A DNA stretch of 64,000 bases. It comes from Turritopsis dohrnii. Its lineage: Eukaryota; Cnidaria; Hydrozoa; Anthoathecata; Oceaniidae. Of the stretch, positions 21,603 to 34,147 are shown in pieces. Position 1 is the first letter of the stretch. Each line of letters begins with the position of its first letter. Below the pieces are notes generated by a model that was given only the letters and a program-made list of their open reading frames with translations, did no database searches and was not told where the DNA came from. The stretch covers positions 124,001 to 188,000 of the forward strand of contig BQMF02000614.1 of the NCBI GenBank assembly GCA_027922465.2. The letters are read 5' to 3'. Position numbers and translations under genes: made by a program.

Positions 21603-24079
21603 CTCCAAAAAAAATTAAATAAAATTGTTCCCATCATCTTAATCACGCTTCTAGGTTATATATTCAGTAACTAAGTTTAAACGTGGTGGCAGGCACATCC
21701 AAAAACACACAAACAGAATTCAATATAATTTTCTGATACTTATCGAATAGAATATACTAAATTTGGATAGTTTCTGCAATAATATTATTGCCTCATACTG
21801 CGATATCATAAGACATCACGATATGCTAGTAACGAAGAGGTATACTTACATGAAGGACATACTAGCGATTTTGAAAATTCTCTCGTACCATCTTCGTCAC
21901 AAAACGTATCTACTCATAGAACAGTAAAGGAAAACACATCGAAATTAATAGAAAATAAACTTGATTTTAAACGCTTAACGTGCGATAAAATTAATGGTGA
22001 CACCTTGTAAACTGTTAACGCCGCCGTCCGCATATCGAAAAAGCAAGAAACCCTGGGTACGAGGTTGAACCCTACTACAAAATAGTTCTTGGTTTGATCC
22101 TGTTAATCGCATTTCTTAACGTGTCCTTAGGTGTGCGTATGAAGTTTCGTTTCATTAAAATGATGTAACAAGGTTAATTCGTTGTTGACATTCAAGTTGT
22201 GGAATGACTTCATTAATTTTCGTGTAGTGTGGAAAGAATGTTGTATGTCTTTGAGTAGTCGTCGTCGAGTGGTCAACATTGAGAAAACATCGAGTTGAAA
22301 TTTATTAACAATTTACACTGAAACTGTAACCTCGTGTAAATGCGATAAAATTCCTAAGCATACCAACTGAACACTAATTGACGACATCGAAAAATTCTTG
22401 TATAAATGAAGACTCTTTTTTATTCTGGTTAAAGAGTCTGAAAAAGATCGCTTCTACTCAGAGCTTACTAGCGTCAAAACACGTAAGTCAAAGCCATTAT
22501 CGCATTATATATCATTATCGTACTGTGGATACCTCACCACGCCTAATAATTACCAATTATGATCATCCGTGACAAACCACAAACATGACACAAGTAAATA
22601 ATAATTCCTCGTTAACTTAAGGCTCAGTGACTCACCATCAACGAAACCGAATCAAAATATTATGAAAGTAAAAGAGCGGTGATGATTCTGAAAATACAGA
22701 CTAATTGATTCAATGCTTGGCACAAGAAGTGATATAACCAGAAACAAAGAACTGGCTGTGACAACAATCATAGATATGAAAAATAAACACCAACGATAGG
22801 ATATAAAGACAAAATCAAATTCACGATAACTTTATTATTAAGAAGAGAGAGCTAAGTTGGTTTGGACATTTAGTAAAACTACCGGTACAACGCTTGTTTC
22901 CTCCAGTACAATTACCTTTCAACTGCTAGAGCCTAAACTTCGTGGTAGAAGGTAACATTGATGACGATGATGAAGAATCAGCTGATGTTAATGACAACAA
23001 ATTGAAAGAGAGGTGGGAAGAATGGAGGAGAAGAATCGTAAAGACATCAAGTAACTAACAATATTACTCACCAGCAAAAGAAATACTTTCAACTTTCAAC
23101 ATAGTAAACATTAATGCAACCTCAAATCCCCCCCAAACTCTACCACAGAGAGTGATGAATCCAGATTCCAGACATATGCATCACTATCACAGCGTCCTAA
23201 AATCTGGATAGTGCTACCAGGTACCTTAGCGCTTACCAATCCGGAAGCTGTTGAGGACGCTCCCCACATATCTGGAAAGAATGAGTGTTAATGGCCAAGA
23301 CGTCTGCTAAAACACATTCATAGGAACGTCACAATGTCACCGCAAACGAGAAAACAACCACATAGCAAAGCGTAAACAACGGTTAAGGATCTGGATGTAA
23401 ACGCATAAAATCTTACATCGAGCAAATGAGATGGTTCCAATTGAAGCCTGATGATGCAGTTGGCTCGAAAGGACGGCATAATCGACCAGGTGTCAAAGTA
23501 AATTTCACGTGCTAATTACGTGTAGTTGATTTCATAGTGTGTTGGTTAAGTGAACAAACAACAATCGTAATCAGAAGACTGCAAAACCTGGAAGAAAATG
23601 GATGACTTGAACATCATATAAAATGAAAAGGTTGCGCGATGGTATGAAGGTTTTGGCGAACTGAAACACATCTTACCCCATAAAGCATCTGATAAAATCT
23701 GTTAAACTGGGCTAACCGACATGAATATCTGGTTACAATTGACGTTCGCCAAACAATGTGCGAAAGGTATTGAATGATAATGGGGATGCCAGAGACGATG
23801 TCAAAAGGGACTACGTTGATATGCTGTATTTTACTCTCTTGTTACAAATGTTCTAAAGTATCCTATGATTTGCTAGAATATAATAACACATCTCTTATTT
23901 ATCATGTTTTAGCGTCACAGTCTGCTTATGTCCACTTTGCTCGTATCTGTCATGGTCACGTTCTGTATATTATTGTAAAGTTCAAAGTTCACGTTCATTT
24001 TGTTGTTATACAATAGATTTCTTTTGCTATGGTTCATTGATTTTTGTAATAACTCCTTGCAACACTCATTTTAACATCC
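21603..24079. other. Upstream of CCNB1IP1; degraded repeat debris
   Basis: No RING-encoding exon is visible on the minus strand. The stretch 22830-23060 has a weak LINE-like trace (ELSWFGHLVKLP, resembling the RLRWFGHV tail of some reverse-transcriptase proteins), followed by frame-broken, charged sequence. A palindrome-family repeat lies at 22019. The remainder has no recognisable feature. Confidence 0.35.
22019..22067 (+). repeat. CCTGGGTTCGAGGTTG-family single arm
   Basis: GCCGCCGTCCGCATATCGAA, then a short stretch to CCCTGGGTACGAGGTTGA, matches one arm of the 16978-17092 palindrome with a few substitutions. No opposing arm lies nearby. Confidence 0.7.
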
Positions 24080-24222
24080 GTCAAGTTTCTTGTTGTGTTC
24101 TTCGCTGGTAAGTCGCTGTACAGAAATCCTGTTCTAGACACCGATGAGTGCAGACGTTTGATCACTCATCCGGGTTAGCGCTCACAACGTAATCTAAGCT
24201 CCGATCTTTTAATATCTCCACT

Positions 24223-24914
24223 ATGGTAACAGTTAAAGAATTACAAGCCGAATTAAAGACAGCCAACGAAGGGATAAACGTACGAATTGATGCCCTCGCT
24301 GACCAGCTGAAAATCATTACTGATCTGGTAGAAAGGATAAGATTTTAGAAGAAAAAGTCACTGACCTAGAAATTAAAGTTTCTACCCTTGAATCTGAACT
24401 ACATGCCACTAACCAATACGGAAGAAGAAATAATATAGAAATCACGGGTATCACTTCAAATATTAGTGATGGTCATGAGTTACAAGCAAAAGCTATAGAA
24501 ATCCTAAACGCTGTGGATGTTGATGTAAATGAGTCTGATATCGAGGATTGTCACAGGCTTCCTCTTCCTAGAAATTCTACGGCTAAGGATAAAAAAGTAA
24601 TCGTTAGATTCGTAAATCGCAGTTTTGCTAAAATTGCTCTTGACTCTGAAACAAGAGGAAAACTTAAATCATGCGACAAAACCTCAATGGGATTCTCCGA
24701 AGATCATGAAATTTTCTTCAATCCTAATCTGAACAGACACTACCAAAAACTTTTGTGGATGTGTCGGAAGTTGAAGAAAGAAAAGAAGATTTCTCAATTT
24801 CGCTACCAAAATGAAAAAGTACATATAATAATAACTGACTCAAGTAAAGTAATTAAAACTGCTTCCGAAACGAAGATTATTGAACTTTTTCCTACATTTA
24901 ACTTTACTAAATAG
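24223..24914 (+). pseudogene. LINE ORF1, coiled coil plus RRM-like, frameshifted
   Basis: It begins MVTVKELQAELKTANEG and runs as a predicted coiled coil to a TAG at 24346-24348. A shift near 24335-24345 restores a second frame (DKILEEKVTDLEIKVSTLES..). That frame continues through QYGRRNNIEITGI, DCHRLPLPRN and KVIVRFVNR to the stop at 24914. The order (coiled coil, a YGRRNNIEI-like motif, an HR motif, a VIVRF strand) is that of L1/CR1-type ORF1 nucleic-acid chaperones. One frameshift makes it non-functional. Confidence 0.75.
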
Positions 24915-25230
24915 GGGGTTTATGTCTTATCAAACTAGTATTTTTATCTGAGCATTATTTTCTCTCTTTATTTTCTAAAAAGTCCACATAAGTTATACGC
25001 CCCTTTTTTTCCCGCGCGATCTAATTTTTTTTTTTTTCTTCTTCTTGATTCGAATTTGCCAGCCTTGTTAGGAATTTATGTAATTTCATAATGGCGCTGT
25101 GACTATGCGGTTGTTTGTGTTTAGACTTATCGCAGTTTTCGGTGTTTAAGGGGCCTATTTTTGCCCCTAAAATCGTGAGTATTTTTCTAATTTCTTTTTT
25201 TATATTTGTTTGTGAATTACTTTCCTGTTA

Positions 25231-28074
25231 ATGCTAAAGTCGACTGCCTTAGAGAATTTCTTATGTCCAGTTTGTGAAAGGCTAGTCCCAGATAACTGTA
25301 ACGCCATCTTCTGTGAAAACTGCTGTCAATGGTTTCACAAAAAATGCAGCCAACTAAGTACCAGTGATTTCGATGCTCTAGCATGATTGTGATGAATTCC
25401 TTATGATCAAGAACAAATCTAAATCTTTCTCTGCTTTTCATCTTAATATCGCATCACTCAACCTACACTATGATGACCTCTATGCACTCCTGGCTCGCCT
25501 AAATCATCAGTTTGGTATAATTGCCATTACTGAAACAAGAATCAAATCTAAGTCTCCTCCCCTCTGTCTTGAATTACCTAATTATTCCATCGAGCACACT
25601 CCTACCGAGTCATCGGCAGGTGGGACTCTCCTGTATATCTCCAATAAATTTTCTTATAAACCTCGGCACGACTTATCAAACCTATTATACAAACCAAAAT
25701 TTCTGGAATCTACGTTCATTGAAATCCCTCAAAACAGACGAGGTAATCTTTTGATTGCCTCAGTATATCGCCACCCTTCAATGCTTATTGAAGAGTTTAA
25801 CAATGACTACGTAATTCCTCTCCTTGAAAAAACTAGCAGAGAGAAAAAAACTTTAATTTTGCTTGGTGACTTTAATATTGACTTGCTAAAATCTGACATC
25901 TCTCCTTATTCTAATTTTCTTGATACATTAGGCTCTTTCTCTTTCTTTCCTTCTATCCTTCTTCCTACTAGAATAACTTCCTCTTCAAAAACTCTCATAG
26001 ACAATATTTTTATTCCTGCCTCAAACATCAAAACTCTGTCTGGAAACCTCTTATTTAACATATCTGACCACTTACCCCAGGAATTAAGAAGTCTATAACA
26101 ACTAGGGATAAACTTCTGAAAAAATTTATCAAAACAACTAATCCAACTTTGAAATCCCAGCTTCACGATGATTATAAACGACATAGAAACCAGATTGTCT
26201 CTCTGTGCAGAATTAGCAAAAAAAAGTATTATTCTGAATATTTTAGGTCCAACCTTAACAACATTAAAAACATATGGATTGGAGTTAAGGAAATAATCTC
26301 TGTAAATTCTTCTCGTCCTTCTAATAATCTTTCCTTGTCTATCAATGGTTCTATTACATCTGATCCCTCTATAGTATATGATGCTTTCAATAACTATTTT
26401 TCTTCCATAGCTGACACTATAAGGGCCACTATTCCTCCCACCACTAAACACTTCTCTCACTTTCTGAAGCAACCTGGAAAATCCATTGTGAAACTAAAAT
26501 TATCTCTAGTTACTCCTGCAGAAATTACAAAATTAATTTCATCACTTCCAAATAAAAAGGCTAGTGGTCCTTATAGTATTGATATAAACATTCTTAAACT
26601 CCTCAAACTTGAAATCTGTAATCCCTTGCATAAAATCTTTAATCTTTCCTTTTCTACTGGTGTCTTTCCTACCCTCTTGAAGACCTCTTCAGTCACTCCA
26701 GTTTACAAAAACAAGGGGTCTCCACTGGAAATTTCTAATTATCGTCCCATTTCTCTCCTCTCCAATATCGAAAAACTCCTGGAAAAACTTATGTATTCTC
26801 GCCTTTCTTCTTTTCTTGAACGTCATGAATATCTGTATAAGAGACAGTTTGGTTTCAGAAAAGGGCACTCTACTTCTCATGCCCTTATTAATATCACAGA
26901 GCGCGTTCGTAATGCACTTGACAATGGTCAGTTTGGTGTGGGGGTCTTTGTCGATCTCCAGAAGGCTTTCGACACTGTTGATCATGAAATTCTTTGTCAA
27001 AAATTAAACTATTATGGAATTCAAGGTACCACTAACAGATGGTTTAAGTCTTATCTGTCCCATAGAACACAGTTGGTTAAAATTCTTAACCACAAATCTG
27101 ATATAAAAACCATAAGGCACGGTGTCCCACAAGGCTCCGTTCTTGGACCTCTTCTTTTCCTAATCTATATTAATGACCTTCATCTTGCTCTTGCTTACTC
27201 TGATGTCTTTCATTTTGCTGACGATACCAATCTTCTTCTATTTAGCAAGTCATTAAAGTCCCTGAACAAGAAAATAAACATTGATTTAAAACTTCTTTCT
27301 AGCTGGCTTAATGCCAACAAAATCTCTCTGAATGCTAATAAAACTGAGTTTATTCTATTTAAACATAAATCTAAACCACTAAACTTTAATCTTAAAATCA
27401 AGATTTGTGGGAGGAGACTTCAACCCAGTAAATTCATCAAATATCTTGGAGTGTATCTTGACGAGGATCTCTCTTGGAAAAAACACATTCATGAGCTATC
27501 AATTAAACTTCGACGAGCCAATTGTGCATTGAGTAAAATCCGCCACTTTATTCCTGAATCTGTCTCTTTATCTGTTTATCATTCTATTTTTTCTTCTCAT
27601 CTTCGTTATGGTTGCCAAGTCTGGGCCTTACACAAGTCTACTTACAATAAACGCATTCTCCTTCTTCAAAAAACAGCTGCTCGCCTTATTACCTTTTCTT
27701 CTTTCAGATCTCACTCTAAACCACTCTTTTCAAAACTTGGCTTGCTTTCCATCTTTGATTTAACAATAACTTTAAATATTCTATTCATTCATCAAATTCT
27801 TAATCATAGGATTCCTGATCACATTCATAGTGCTTTAAATTTCTACGCTATACCTCACAATGTCAATACTAGAAGCAAATCAGCAGGCTCCCTATTTAAA
27901 CCTAGTGTTAAAACCAAATTGTATGGATTAAACTCATTTACATATCAATCTGTATCCTGGTGGAATTACTTTCAAACAACTTTTAGCCATCTCGACCTAC
28001 CTTCTCTTTCATATAACCAACTTAAAAACCTTCTCACTGACTTCTTTCTTAACAAATATGCATCCTGTGATTAA
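25231..28074 (+). pseudogene. LINE ORF2: PHD-like finger, EEP endonuclease, reverse transcriptase
   Basis: An ATG at 25231 opens a Cys-rich PHD-like segment (LCPVCERLVPDNC..FCENCCQWFH) that stops at 25384-25386. The next frame (25385-26098) encodes an apurinic-type endonuclease with motifs FHLNIASL, ITETRI, GDFNIDL and SDHLPQ. After SDHLPQ the frame jumps at about 26083 straight to GIKKSITTRDKLLKKF, lacking the usual ~100-residue linker; this is an internal deletion. The reverse transcriptase follows in a single 641-codon frame (26149-28074) with NYRPISLLS, QFGFRKGHST, VDLQKAFDTVDH, GVPQGSVLGP and the catalytic FADD at residues 356-359, ending in a typical C-terminal region. The RT domain is intact, but the protein is split by two frame breaks. 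Confidence 0.85.
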
Positions 28075-28110
28075 CTTTTCACTACTGGACAACCACTTAT
28101 ATTAATATTA

Positions 28111-28228
28111 TTTTATTATTATTTTTTATTTATTTATTTATTTATTTATTTTTTATTTATTTATTTATTTATTATTTATTTTATTTATTTATCTATCTAT
28201 TTATTTATTTATTTATTTTTTTTTTTTG
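28111..28228. repeat. TTTA-rich microsatellite in LINE 3' UTR
   Basis: Interrupted runs of TTTA/TTTAT occupy most of this stretch, followed by a T-run. They lie between the ORF2 stop and the ATTCT terminal repeats. Confidence 0.85.
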
Positions 28229-28584
28229 ATTGATTGTATGATTTTGCATTATATTTGTTTTATTTTCTTGTTTACTAGTATAATTGATTGTTTTGGTGGC
28301 CACCCCCTGTGTTTAGATTTATCTATTGGGGTGGTCTCCTGTCACCACTTTATCTTGATGTAATCACCCTACCATTGTGACAAATAAATGAATATTCTAT
28401 TCTATTCTATTCTATTCTTTTCCGGTTTTTATGCTTTTTTCACTCCGTGTCGTCTAATGTCATCATATCAATTCTGATATAGTTTGAACACGTACATTTG
28501 TTACAAACATTTTATTCCTATTGCCCTCGTGTAGCTAGATAGTTCCGAAGAAACTGCCTACTATTTCAATAAAACAAGCTTGAG

Positions 28585-29427
28585 TTGAAATTCAAGGCGC
28601 TATTTCCTTTTCCTTTAATTAATGTCTCAGAAAAGAACATTGCCATAAAAACGTCACTGAATATGCTGAATCACTTGCATATCTTCCTGTGCTCTTTTGA
28701 TTTTCTAACACTCTCCGTCCTGGAGGCCGTTTTGTCTTTTTGTACTGTTAAAAGGTGCAAGAAAGTCACCAGCATCAGAAAAAACGTTTTTTTTGAAGGT
28801 TCCCATCTTCATCTTCTGCAAATTCTTGGTCTCGCATACATCGGGACTTGCTCTGCTGGAATGTCAGTGAAAGACGTCAAGCATGAACTAGAAATTGGAA
28901 GTTGCAAGACAGTTGCCGCGATGTACCTGTGACCTATTTTTCCAACAATCCCATACAGCTTGGGGGCCCCAGTTGCATCGTTGAAATAGATGAATCGTTA
29001 TTTGCTTGTCGGAAGTATAACCGTGGCAGAATTATACCAGACCAGTGGGTTTTGGGGGGATACGAGCCAGCAACAAACCAGGGTTTTCAGGTCTCTGTAC
29101 AACGCAGAAATGCTGCTACCCTTCTGCCAATTATGCAGCAGTGGATTCGTCCAGGAACTGAGATATGGAGTGATATGTGCACTGCGTACAACAATCTGCA
29201 AGCCCATCAACATCAAACTGTCAACCACACATACAACTTCGTTGACCTGAATACTGTGGTCACAAAAAATTGTGTAGAAGCAATGTGGCAAAGAAGTAAG
29301 GCCAAGTTCAAAGCTATGCATGGCCCTACAAACTGCGAAATCTGTTCCCGATTATTTATTGGAGTTCGTGTGGAACCAACCACAGCCTCATTTGTGGGAT
29401 CAAATTGCAACTTTATATCCACTTTGA
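28585..29427 (+). pseudogene. Merlin-type (ISXO2-like) transposase, two frameshifts
   Basis: The N-terminal part (frame of 28585, from about RCKKVTSIRKNVFFEGSHL to KTVAAM) shifts near 28905-28930. The core follows in the frame of 28902: NPIQLGGPSCIVEIDES, DQWVLGG, AATLLPIMQQW, IWSDMCTAY, VNHTYNFVD and VEAMWQRSK. These carry the first Asp (IDES), second Asp (SDM) and the Glu in VEAMW expected of the Merlin/IS1016 DDE fold. A second shift near 29345 is needed to read the proper end DYLLEFVWNQPQPHL..ATLYPL to the TGA at 29425-29427. No TIR was identified. It is immediately 3' of the LINE, separated by about 170 bases. Confidence 0.8.
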
Positions 29428-29689
29428 GGATTCCCACTTTTAAACTACAAATCTTAAAAAAACATTTATTATTGGTGATGATTTATTTTCTTTGTTTCAA
29501 AAAATGCGAAAAAGGAAATAATGCGAAATTCAAATGGTAGCTGTTGAGCAAATTCTGTTGTATAAAAATGTTGCCTGGAAATATTTGCTTATGTAAAAAA
29601 GGGGAAATAATATATATACTATAGAGAAGGACTTGTCATTTACATTACAATTATTTACTAATCAGTCTGTGTCTCTAATCTTTAGATTT
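29428..29689. other. No recognised feature
   Basis: AT-rich sequence between the Merlin relic and the next dispersed repeat; probably Merlin 3' debris. Confidence 0.3.
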
Positions 29690-30060
29690 TATCTGAATAT
29701 CAGTGTCGGGCCATTGACATCATTGGTTTTAGAATTTTTGGTGGTCCAAAGGAAATTTTAATGGTCCGATAGGTCAATATTTATTACTGTATAGGACTTG
29801 TAGAAATTTCATTTGTCCATAACTAGAAATTGCAAAGACAAAAATTATATATGTATAAAAAATACAACTCAAATCTCTTACAATGGGTTTCTTAAATTAT
29901 ATCTACAATTTCTGTATTTATTTTTTCACCTAAAACCAGTGTGTTGTGGCCACCACACTGTCTCGAGCAGTCAGGTCACTGCTAAGATTGGACACTGCCA
30001 GTCAAATTCTTATTGTGAAAATCATGAGTTTAGTTCTGAGTGTGCTGAACTTAAGATTTG
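29690..30060 (+). repeat. Dispersed repeat, inverted copy at 48830-49190
   Basis: Shared blocks include GGGCCATTGACATCATTGG, TTTTAGAATTTTTGGTGGT, AAGAGATTTGAGTT (as reverse complement) and a GGTGGCC..AACACACTGG segment. Sub-ends TCGGGCCATT and AATGGTCCGA face each other within the first 70 bases. It is probably an old transposon family; its outer limits are unknown. Confidence 0.65.
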
Positions 30061-31538
30061 TAGCTTTTGTTTTCATTTAGATAGAAAATGAATTCAACTG
30101 AGCAGAAACTGAGAACACATTTGGATCTGTTAGACTACATTTGCTTGATTACAGTAGCAGATGTGTTTCATGTCGACTATGCTGTACGAAAAGATCAAAA
30201 ACATTCCTACAACTTCTTCCTAATGAAACTATCAATATAACATTAATTCCTGGATTATCTGGAGTCGGAAAATCATAACTAATTAAAGCTTACTGCCACT
30301 AATCCTGGCTGAAACTGCAACATGGAAACTTAGCACCACTTCTCGGTTGCATTACAAGTGGATGAAACTGTTTAGCATATCTGTCAATATATTGACCATT
30401 ATTCATGGATTGCAATTTTGACTTTTTCAACCATGCCGAAGTGGTATTAAGAGTAATCCTGTTTTGGCGATCCTGATGCTTCCAATAAATTACACTATAA
30501 ACAGCAAATATATACATTTATTTATACAGACGATCATAGCTGTAATGCAAGGAAAGTATCAAGAGTTGTTAAGAATTGAAATCAATATCTTTGGATGCCG
30601 ACATTTAAGTGCATTGACCATGAAAATGAAAACAGCCAGTGTTTTAAAATGCTGAGGACAGTATGATGACTTAATGAAATTATATCAAGAAGTGTTAAAA
30701 ATTCAAAAAGTGTTCATTGGAATGTTATATCTCAAGTTTAGCATCATGAACAGAAATTTCAACAGCAGAAGTTTTTATCAGAACTTAAAGAGGACAAAAG
30801 CTGGATGTTTTTCCGATTATTCCCAACATACCATCAGAATTTTTTTCCTCTAGCTTTTTCCCCCGGACTTCTCGCCTCTGCAATTCCCTCCCTCATAGCT
30901 GTATTCCTGCTGATGCTAGATTTTTTCTTGTAACTTTACAGCTACAATTGTACCATCTGATCTTTTTATATTATTAATAAATATTCAAAATGTACTGAAA
31001 CTTTTATAATTAAATTGTCCTTTGATTCCTTTCATCATTTTCTGATCTCAACTTTGCTTTAAAACTCTGACATCAAGTGATTTTTAGCTGTACGCTTGCT
31101 TTCTTCAGAGTGTATTTGACACTTGTTTCAAGCATGGTTCCACAGAAAGGACGCTGATTCTTTTTAAAAGGAGGAGCTGATGCCTAATGTGTCATAAATT
31201 CTTTCTTCATGGAGAGGTCACGCAAAGTTATTCATTCTTTGTTATTAATGCTTCTGACAGCAATAAACATTTGTTATTATCCCATTCCTGACGCTAAGTT
31301 TTAAATGCAGAGCTCTACCCACTTAAGCATTATTTTGTGCTAGCGTTAAGACCAGATCTCCTTTGTTTAGGCTTGTAACCTTGGTTACTAATTCAGTTCT
31401 GTTTGATTGTATATAGCACTGAAGATGGTTCAATAAACCGAGAAGCTTTTGCTTCTTTTAGATAACTTGTTGTTTTTATATATTTTTTAACTTTAATTTA
31501 GTTTAACATTTCGAGCAGAAACCACCGAAATACTTTAA
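30061..31538. other. Non-genic, short broken ORFs only
   Basis: Fragments such as a Cys-containing stretch near 30140-30280 and many short frames are broken by stops. An AATAAA at about 30978 and other AT-rich motifs have no gene to serve. No family was recognised. Confidence 0.35.
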
Positions 31539-32633
31539 AGGAAGAAAGTGTTTTTTGTTTTGCGGTTTTTGCGGTTTTGGCTCGAATCGCAAAAGTTTAT
31601 TCCCGCAAAATGTTGTATTATTGGTAAACCGCAAAAGTTTTTTTCATCAAAATTCAAAATAATCCCAATACACCTTTCCCGTAATTGATTGCGCAATATT
31701 TTTATCATGCTCTACCTCGTTTTCAATATGCTATACCATGACAACCGAATCTCCCGTGCTCAATCATTAACACTATCACAATCATTACACTAATTGCTCA
31801 TTACTGAAATGAGTCCCGTGCCATATCAACCTTTGCGAAAACGAGGCGGAGTATGGTAAAAAGTATTGCGCAATCAATTACGGGAAAGGTGTATTCTTGT
31901 TAAATATTACAAGAGAAATTCCTCCGACCTAAAGCCTGTTTGTAGAAGTTCATTGACTCCAATTTCAATAAGTGATTTGATCTACTTTATTTCGTCAAAA
32001 TTTCGAGGGTTTTTTCGGCAAAATTGCATTTCGTAGCATTTCGATTTCCCTGTTCGAGCTAAAAGTTGCACTTTTTTGAACTCGACTAGATTAACAATCT
32101 TTAACGATTCATTCTTTATTCCTGTCTTTTTGATACAGCATTTGCTTCAATCTTAATCTGGTCTGTTAAGCTTCTTCGAAAAATATTACCTTATTGGGGG
32201 ATAATTTCGTCGGGGAAAAGTGACGAAATTTTTGGTGAGTGACGAAAATTTTCCCCGACGAAAAGTTAAACGACGTTTGCCTTGTGAAGTTTTTCTGTCT
32301 TAAAATCTCCAACGTATAAATATTTCTTTGTCTATATCACCTTGAATGACAAAAAATGAATAGTAACGGAGGAGAGCGAATCTGAGAGATATAAAAACAA
32401 CAATAGAACGCAAATTCGAATGTCAGTTGTTATTTCCACAAAGTGTAGTAACAATCAAAAGAACGAGACGGAAAAGGAGTCAATCTACTCTTTTAATGCA
32501 ATTATTGCATTACTCTCGTTTGGCAAGCGCAAAAAGGATTCATTTCCACGAACCGCAAAAGTTTATTCCCGCAAAAAGGATTCATTTCCACGGACCGAAC
32601 CGCAAAACTTTCTTCCGCAAACACTTTCTTCCT
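31539..32633. mobile_element. TTAA-flanked Kolobok-like non-autonomous element
   Basis: AGGAAGAAAGTGTTT at the left and AAACACTTTCTTCCT at the right are inverted repeats, each abutted by TTAA (31535-31538, 32634-32637). Subterminal GCGGTTTTGCGG-type words (GCAAAAGTTTATTCCCGC) recur near both ends. A TTAA target and AGG-starting ends match the Kolobok-type element at 43367 and the one at 54526. No transposase was found. Confidence 0.75.
31671..31891. mobile_element. Nested 221-bp mariner-type MITE, TA TSD
   Basis: CACCTTTCCCGTAATTGATT at the left is repeated in inverse (AATCAATTACGGGAAAGGTG) at the right. The arms extend to about 28 bases including GCGCAATA, and TA flanks both ends (31669-31670, 31892-31893). 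It lies wholly inside the 31539-32633 element and is therefore younger. Confidence 0.8.
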
Positions 32634-34130
32634 TTAAAGTAATTCCAAAACCTTCTGAACTTAGCTGCCATCACACAACGACTTATGTTGGTCTAACAAA
32701 TTGTTGTGACCGTATTGGAGAAGATGAAATGCAACTAATTATTGTATTCAATTGTATCAGTTATTACTGACTCATACTTAAATTTCTGGCACGGGGAAAA
32801 GATACGCGAACATGAAGTCACCTGAAAATAGAAGGTAGAAGAACAACTTTTTAATGTTTTAAGTGCCGCCATCCGTATATCGAAAAGGCAAGAGACCCTG
32901 GGTTCGAGGTTGCAACCTGCATGTATTGACTTGATAATGAACGCTGTGTCGCTCGAAACGTTACAGAATCTTGTTTCTTTTACAGAAATCAAAAACAGTT
33001 TCAGAGTGTGACCTGTCACCTTAATACACCTCGATTCTGGCAATACTTAACTAAAACCCTTCAAGGAGGGTGCAGGTAGATGCCATGCAAGTCAAATTCA
33101 AGGATTGCCATAGGGTGTTGAAGAATAAATCGTTATTTCAGACAGGCAAATAAAAACCTTCAGCACCCTTGGAAACCCCAGAGGGCTTTTGAGTGGTGGA
33201 GCAGCGTCATATGCAGGGCGTAATAGGAAATGATACTAGCCTACTGTGGCGTACTATTTACTTTAAAATAAAACGCCCGTCCACATTCACCCATACATGA
33301 CAATCCGCCAACAAGCATTTTAGTCTAGCAAAATAACTAAGTGACATGAGTTTAATGCTTACCCAGGCTACATTAACCAACCTTTTTCTACACTTCTTGA
33401 AGTTACATACTAACTCATTATCTACCATCGCCATTCTTCAGTTCAGATGGTTCTACCTTTCAGATGATGAACTGACTTTATCTTCTAACACAGACTCATA
33501 CACTAAATCTAAACGAAATAAAATGCCTTTATTTGTCCATATGATTATCATGCGGCTGACTTAACCTTCCTCGATTAAGCTGGCAATTTGATTTACGAGA
33601 CTATAGAAGTACATCTATTTTCTTTCCCCAAACAACACCAAAAAAACTGTTCCCCTAGCTTCATTATCCATGGAACGTCACACTGTTTTGGTTGTCGCTG
33701 TCATTACGTCCACATTGTCGTCGTATCGCAGGGGTTCAATACCTTTATCCTAATGCAAGCAGAATCCGTCAATGTCGTGTCTTAGTCGGGTTTCATACGT
33801 CAATAGCGTAGGTTTTGGGTCTGGTTTCCTTCCCATGTTTGAGTTGATGTTCGTACGCAACAGAATTTTTAAAGTCGGATTTCAAACTGTCAAAACATCA
33901 AAATTCGGAAACAGTACAAAATAACTTTTACTACTAATATGAACGAAAACAAACAAGCAAACAAACGAACTAACAAACAAACAAACAAAACAACAAATAT
34001 GTTTTCCTTCATTATCTATAATTACAATAGCGGTAAAAATTTCTTCAAAATATTTAAATATTAATGTAATAATAAATTAGGGTCATAAAATCATAAACTC
34101 TATAAAAAAAGTGAATAAATTACGTCAATT
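32634..34130. other. Intergenic; contains ACAA microsatellite
   Basis: No convincing exon. A single-arm palindrome-family repeat lies at 32871-32918. An interrupted ACAA/CAAA microsatellite lies at about 33950-33992. The remainder is unassigned. Confidence 0.4.
32871..32918 (+). repeat. CCTGGGTTCGAGGTTG-family single arm
   Basis: GCCGCCATCCGTATATCGAA, then AAGGCAAGAGACCCTGGG and TTCGAGGTTG, matches one arm of the 16978-17092 palindrome. Confidence 0.75.
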
Positions 34131-34141
34131 TCCATTAGTGT

Positions 34142-34147
34142 TTTATT
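34142..34147 (-). terminator. Poly(A) signal of LIM gene
   Basis: TTTATT on the plus strand reads AATAAA on the minus strand about 510 bases beyond the LIM-gene stop codon. It is the first canonical signal with room for a 3' UTR. Closer AATAAA words in the opposite sense are not relevant. Confidence 0.45.

Larger units (their letters stand above)
24080..28420 (+). mobile_element. Jockey/CR1-like LINE, nearly full length but broken
   Basis: The element has ORF1 (24223-24914), a zinc finger, an endonuclease and a reverse transcriptase in ORF2 (25231-28074), and an AT-rich 3' UTR. It ends in tandem ATTCT units (about 28393-28418), the short-repeat type of 3' end used by CR1/L2-like LINEs instead of poly(A). 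The 5' edge is uncertain. At least three frameshifts and one apparent internal deletion show it is inactive. Confidence 0.85.

Noticed and set aside
26689..27000. Minus-strand ORFs over the reverse-transcriptase region (25906-27401)
   Set aside because: They are antisense shadows of the LINE ORF2, whose plus-strand frame carries all the RT motifs.
29813..30091. 92-codon Cys-containing ORF
   Set aside because: It overlaps a dispersed repeat with an inverted copy at 48.8 kb and has no splice or family support.
32420..32770. 116-codon ORF
   Set aside because: Most of it lies in the GCAAAAG-rich subterminal repeats of a TTAA-flanked element; composition reflects the repeats.
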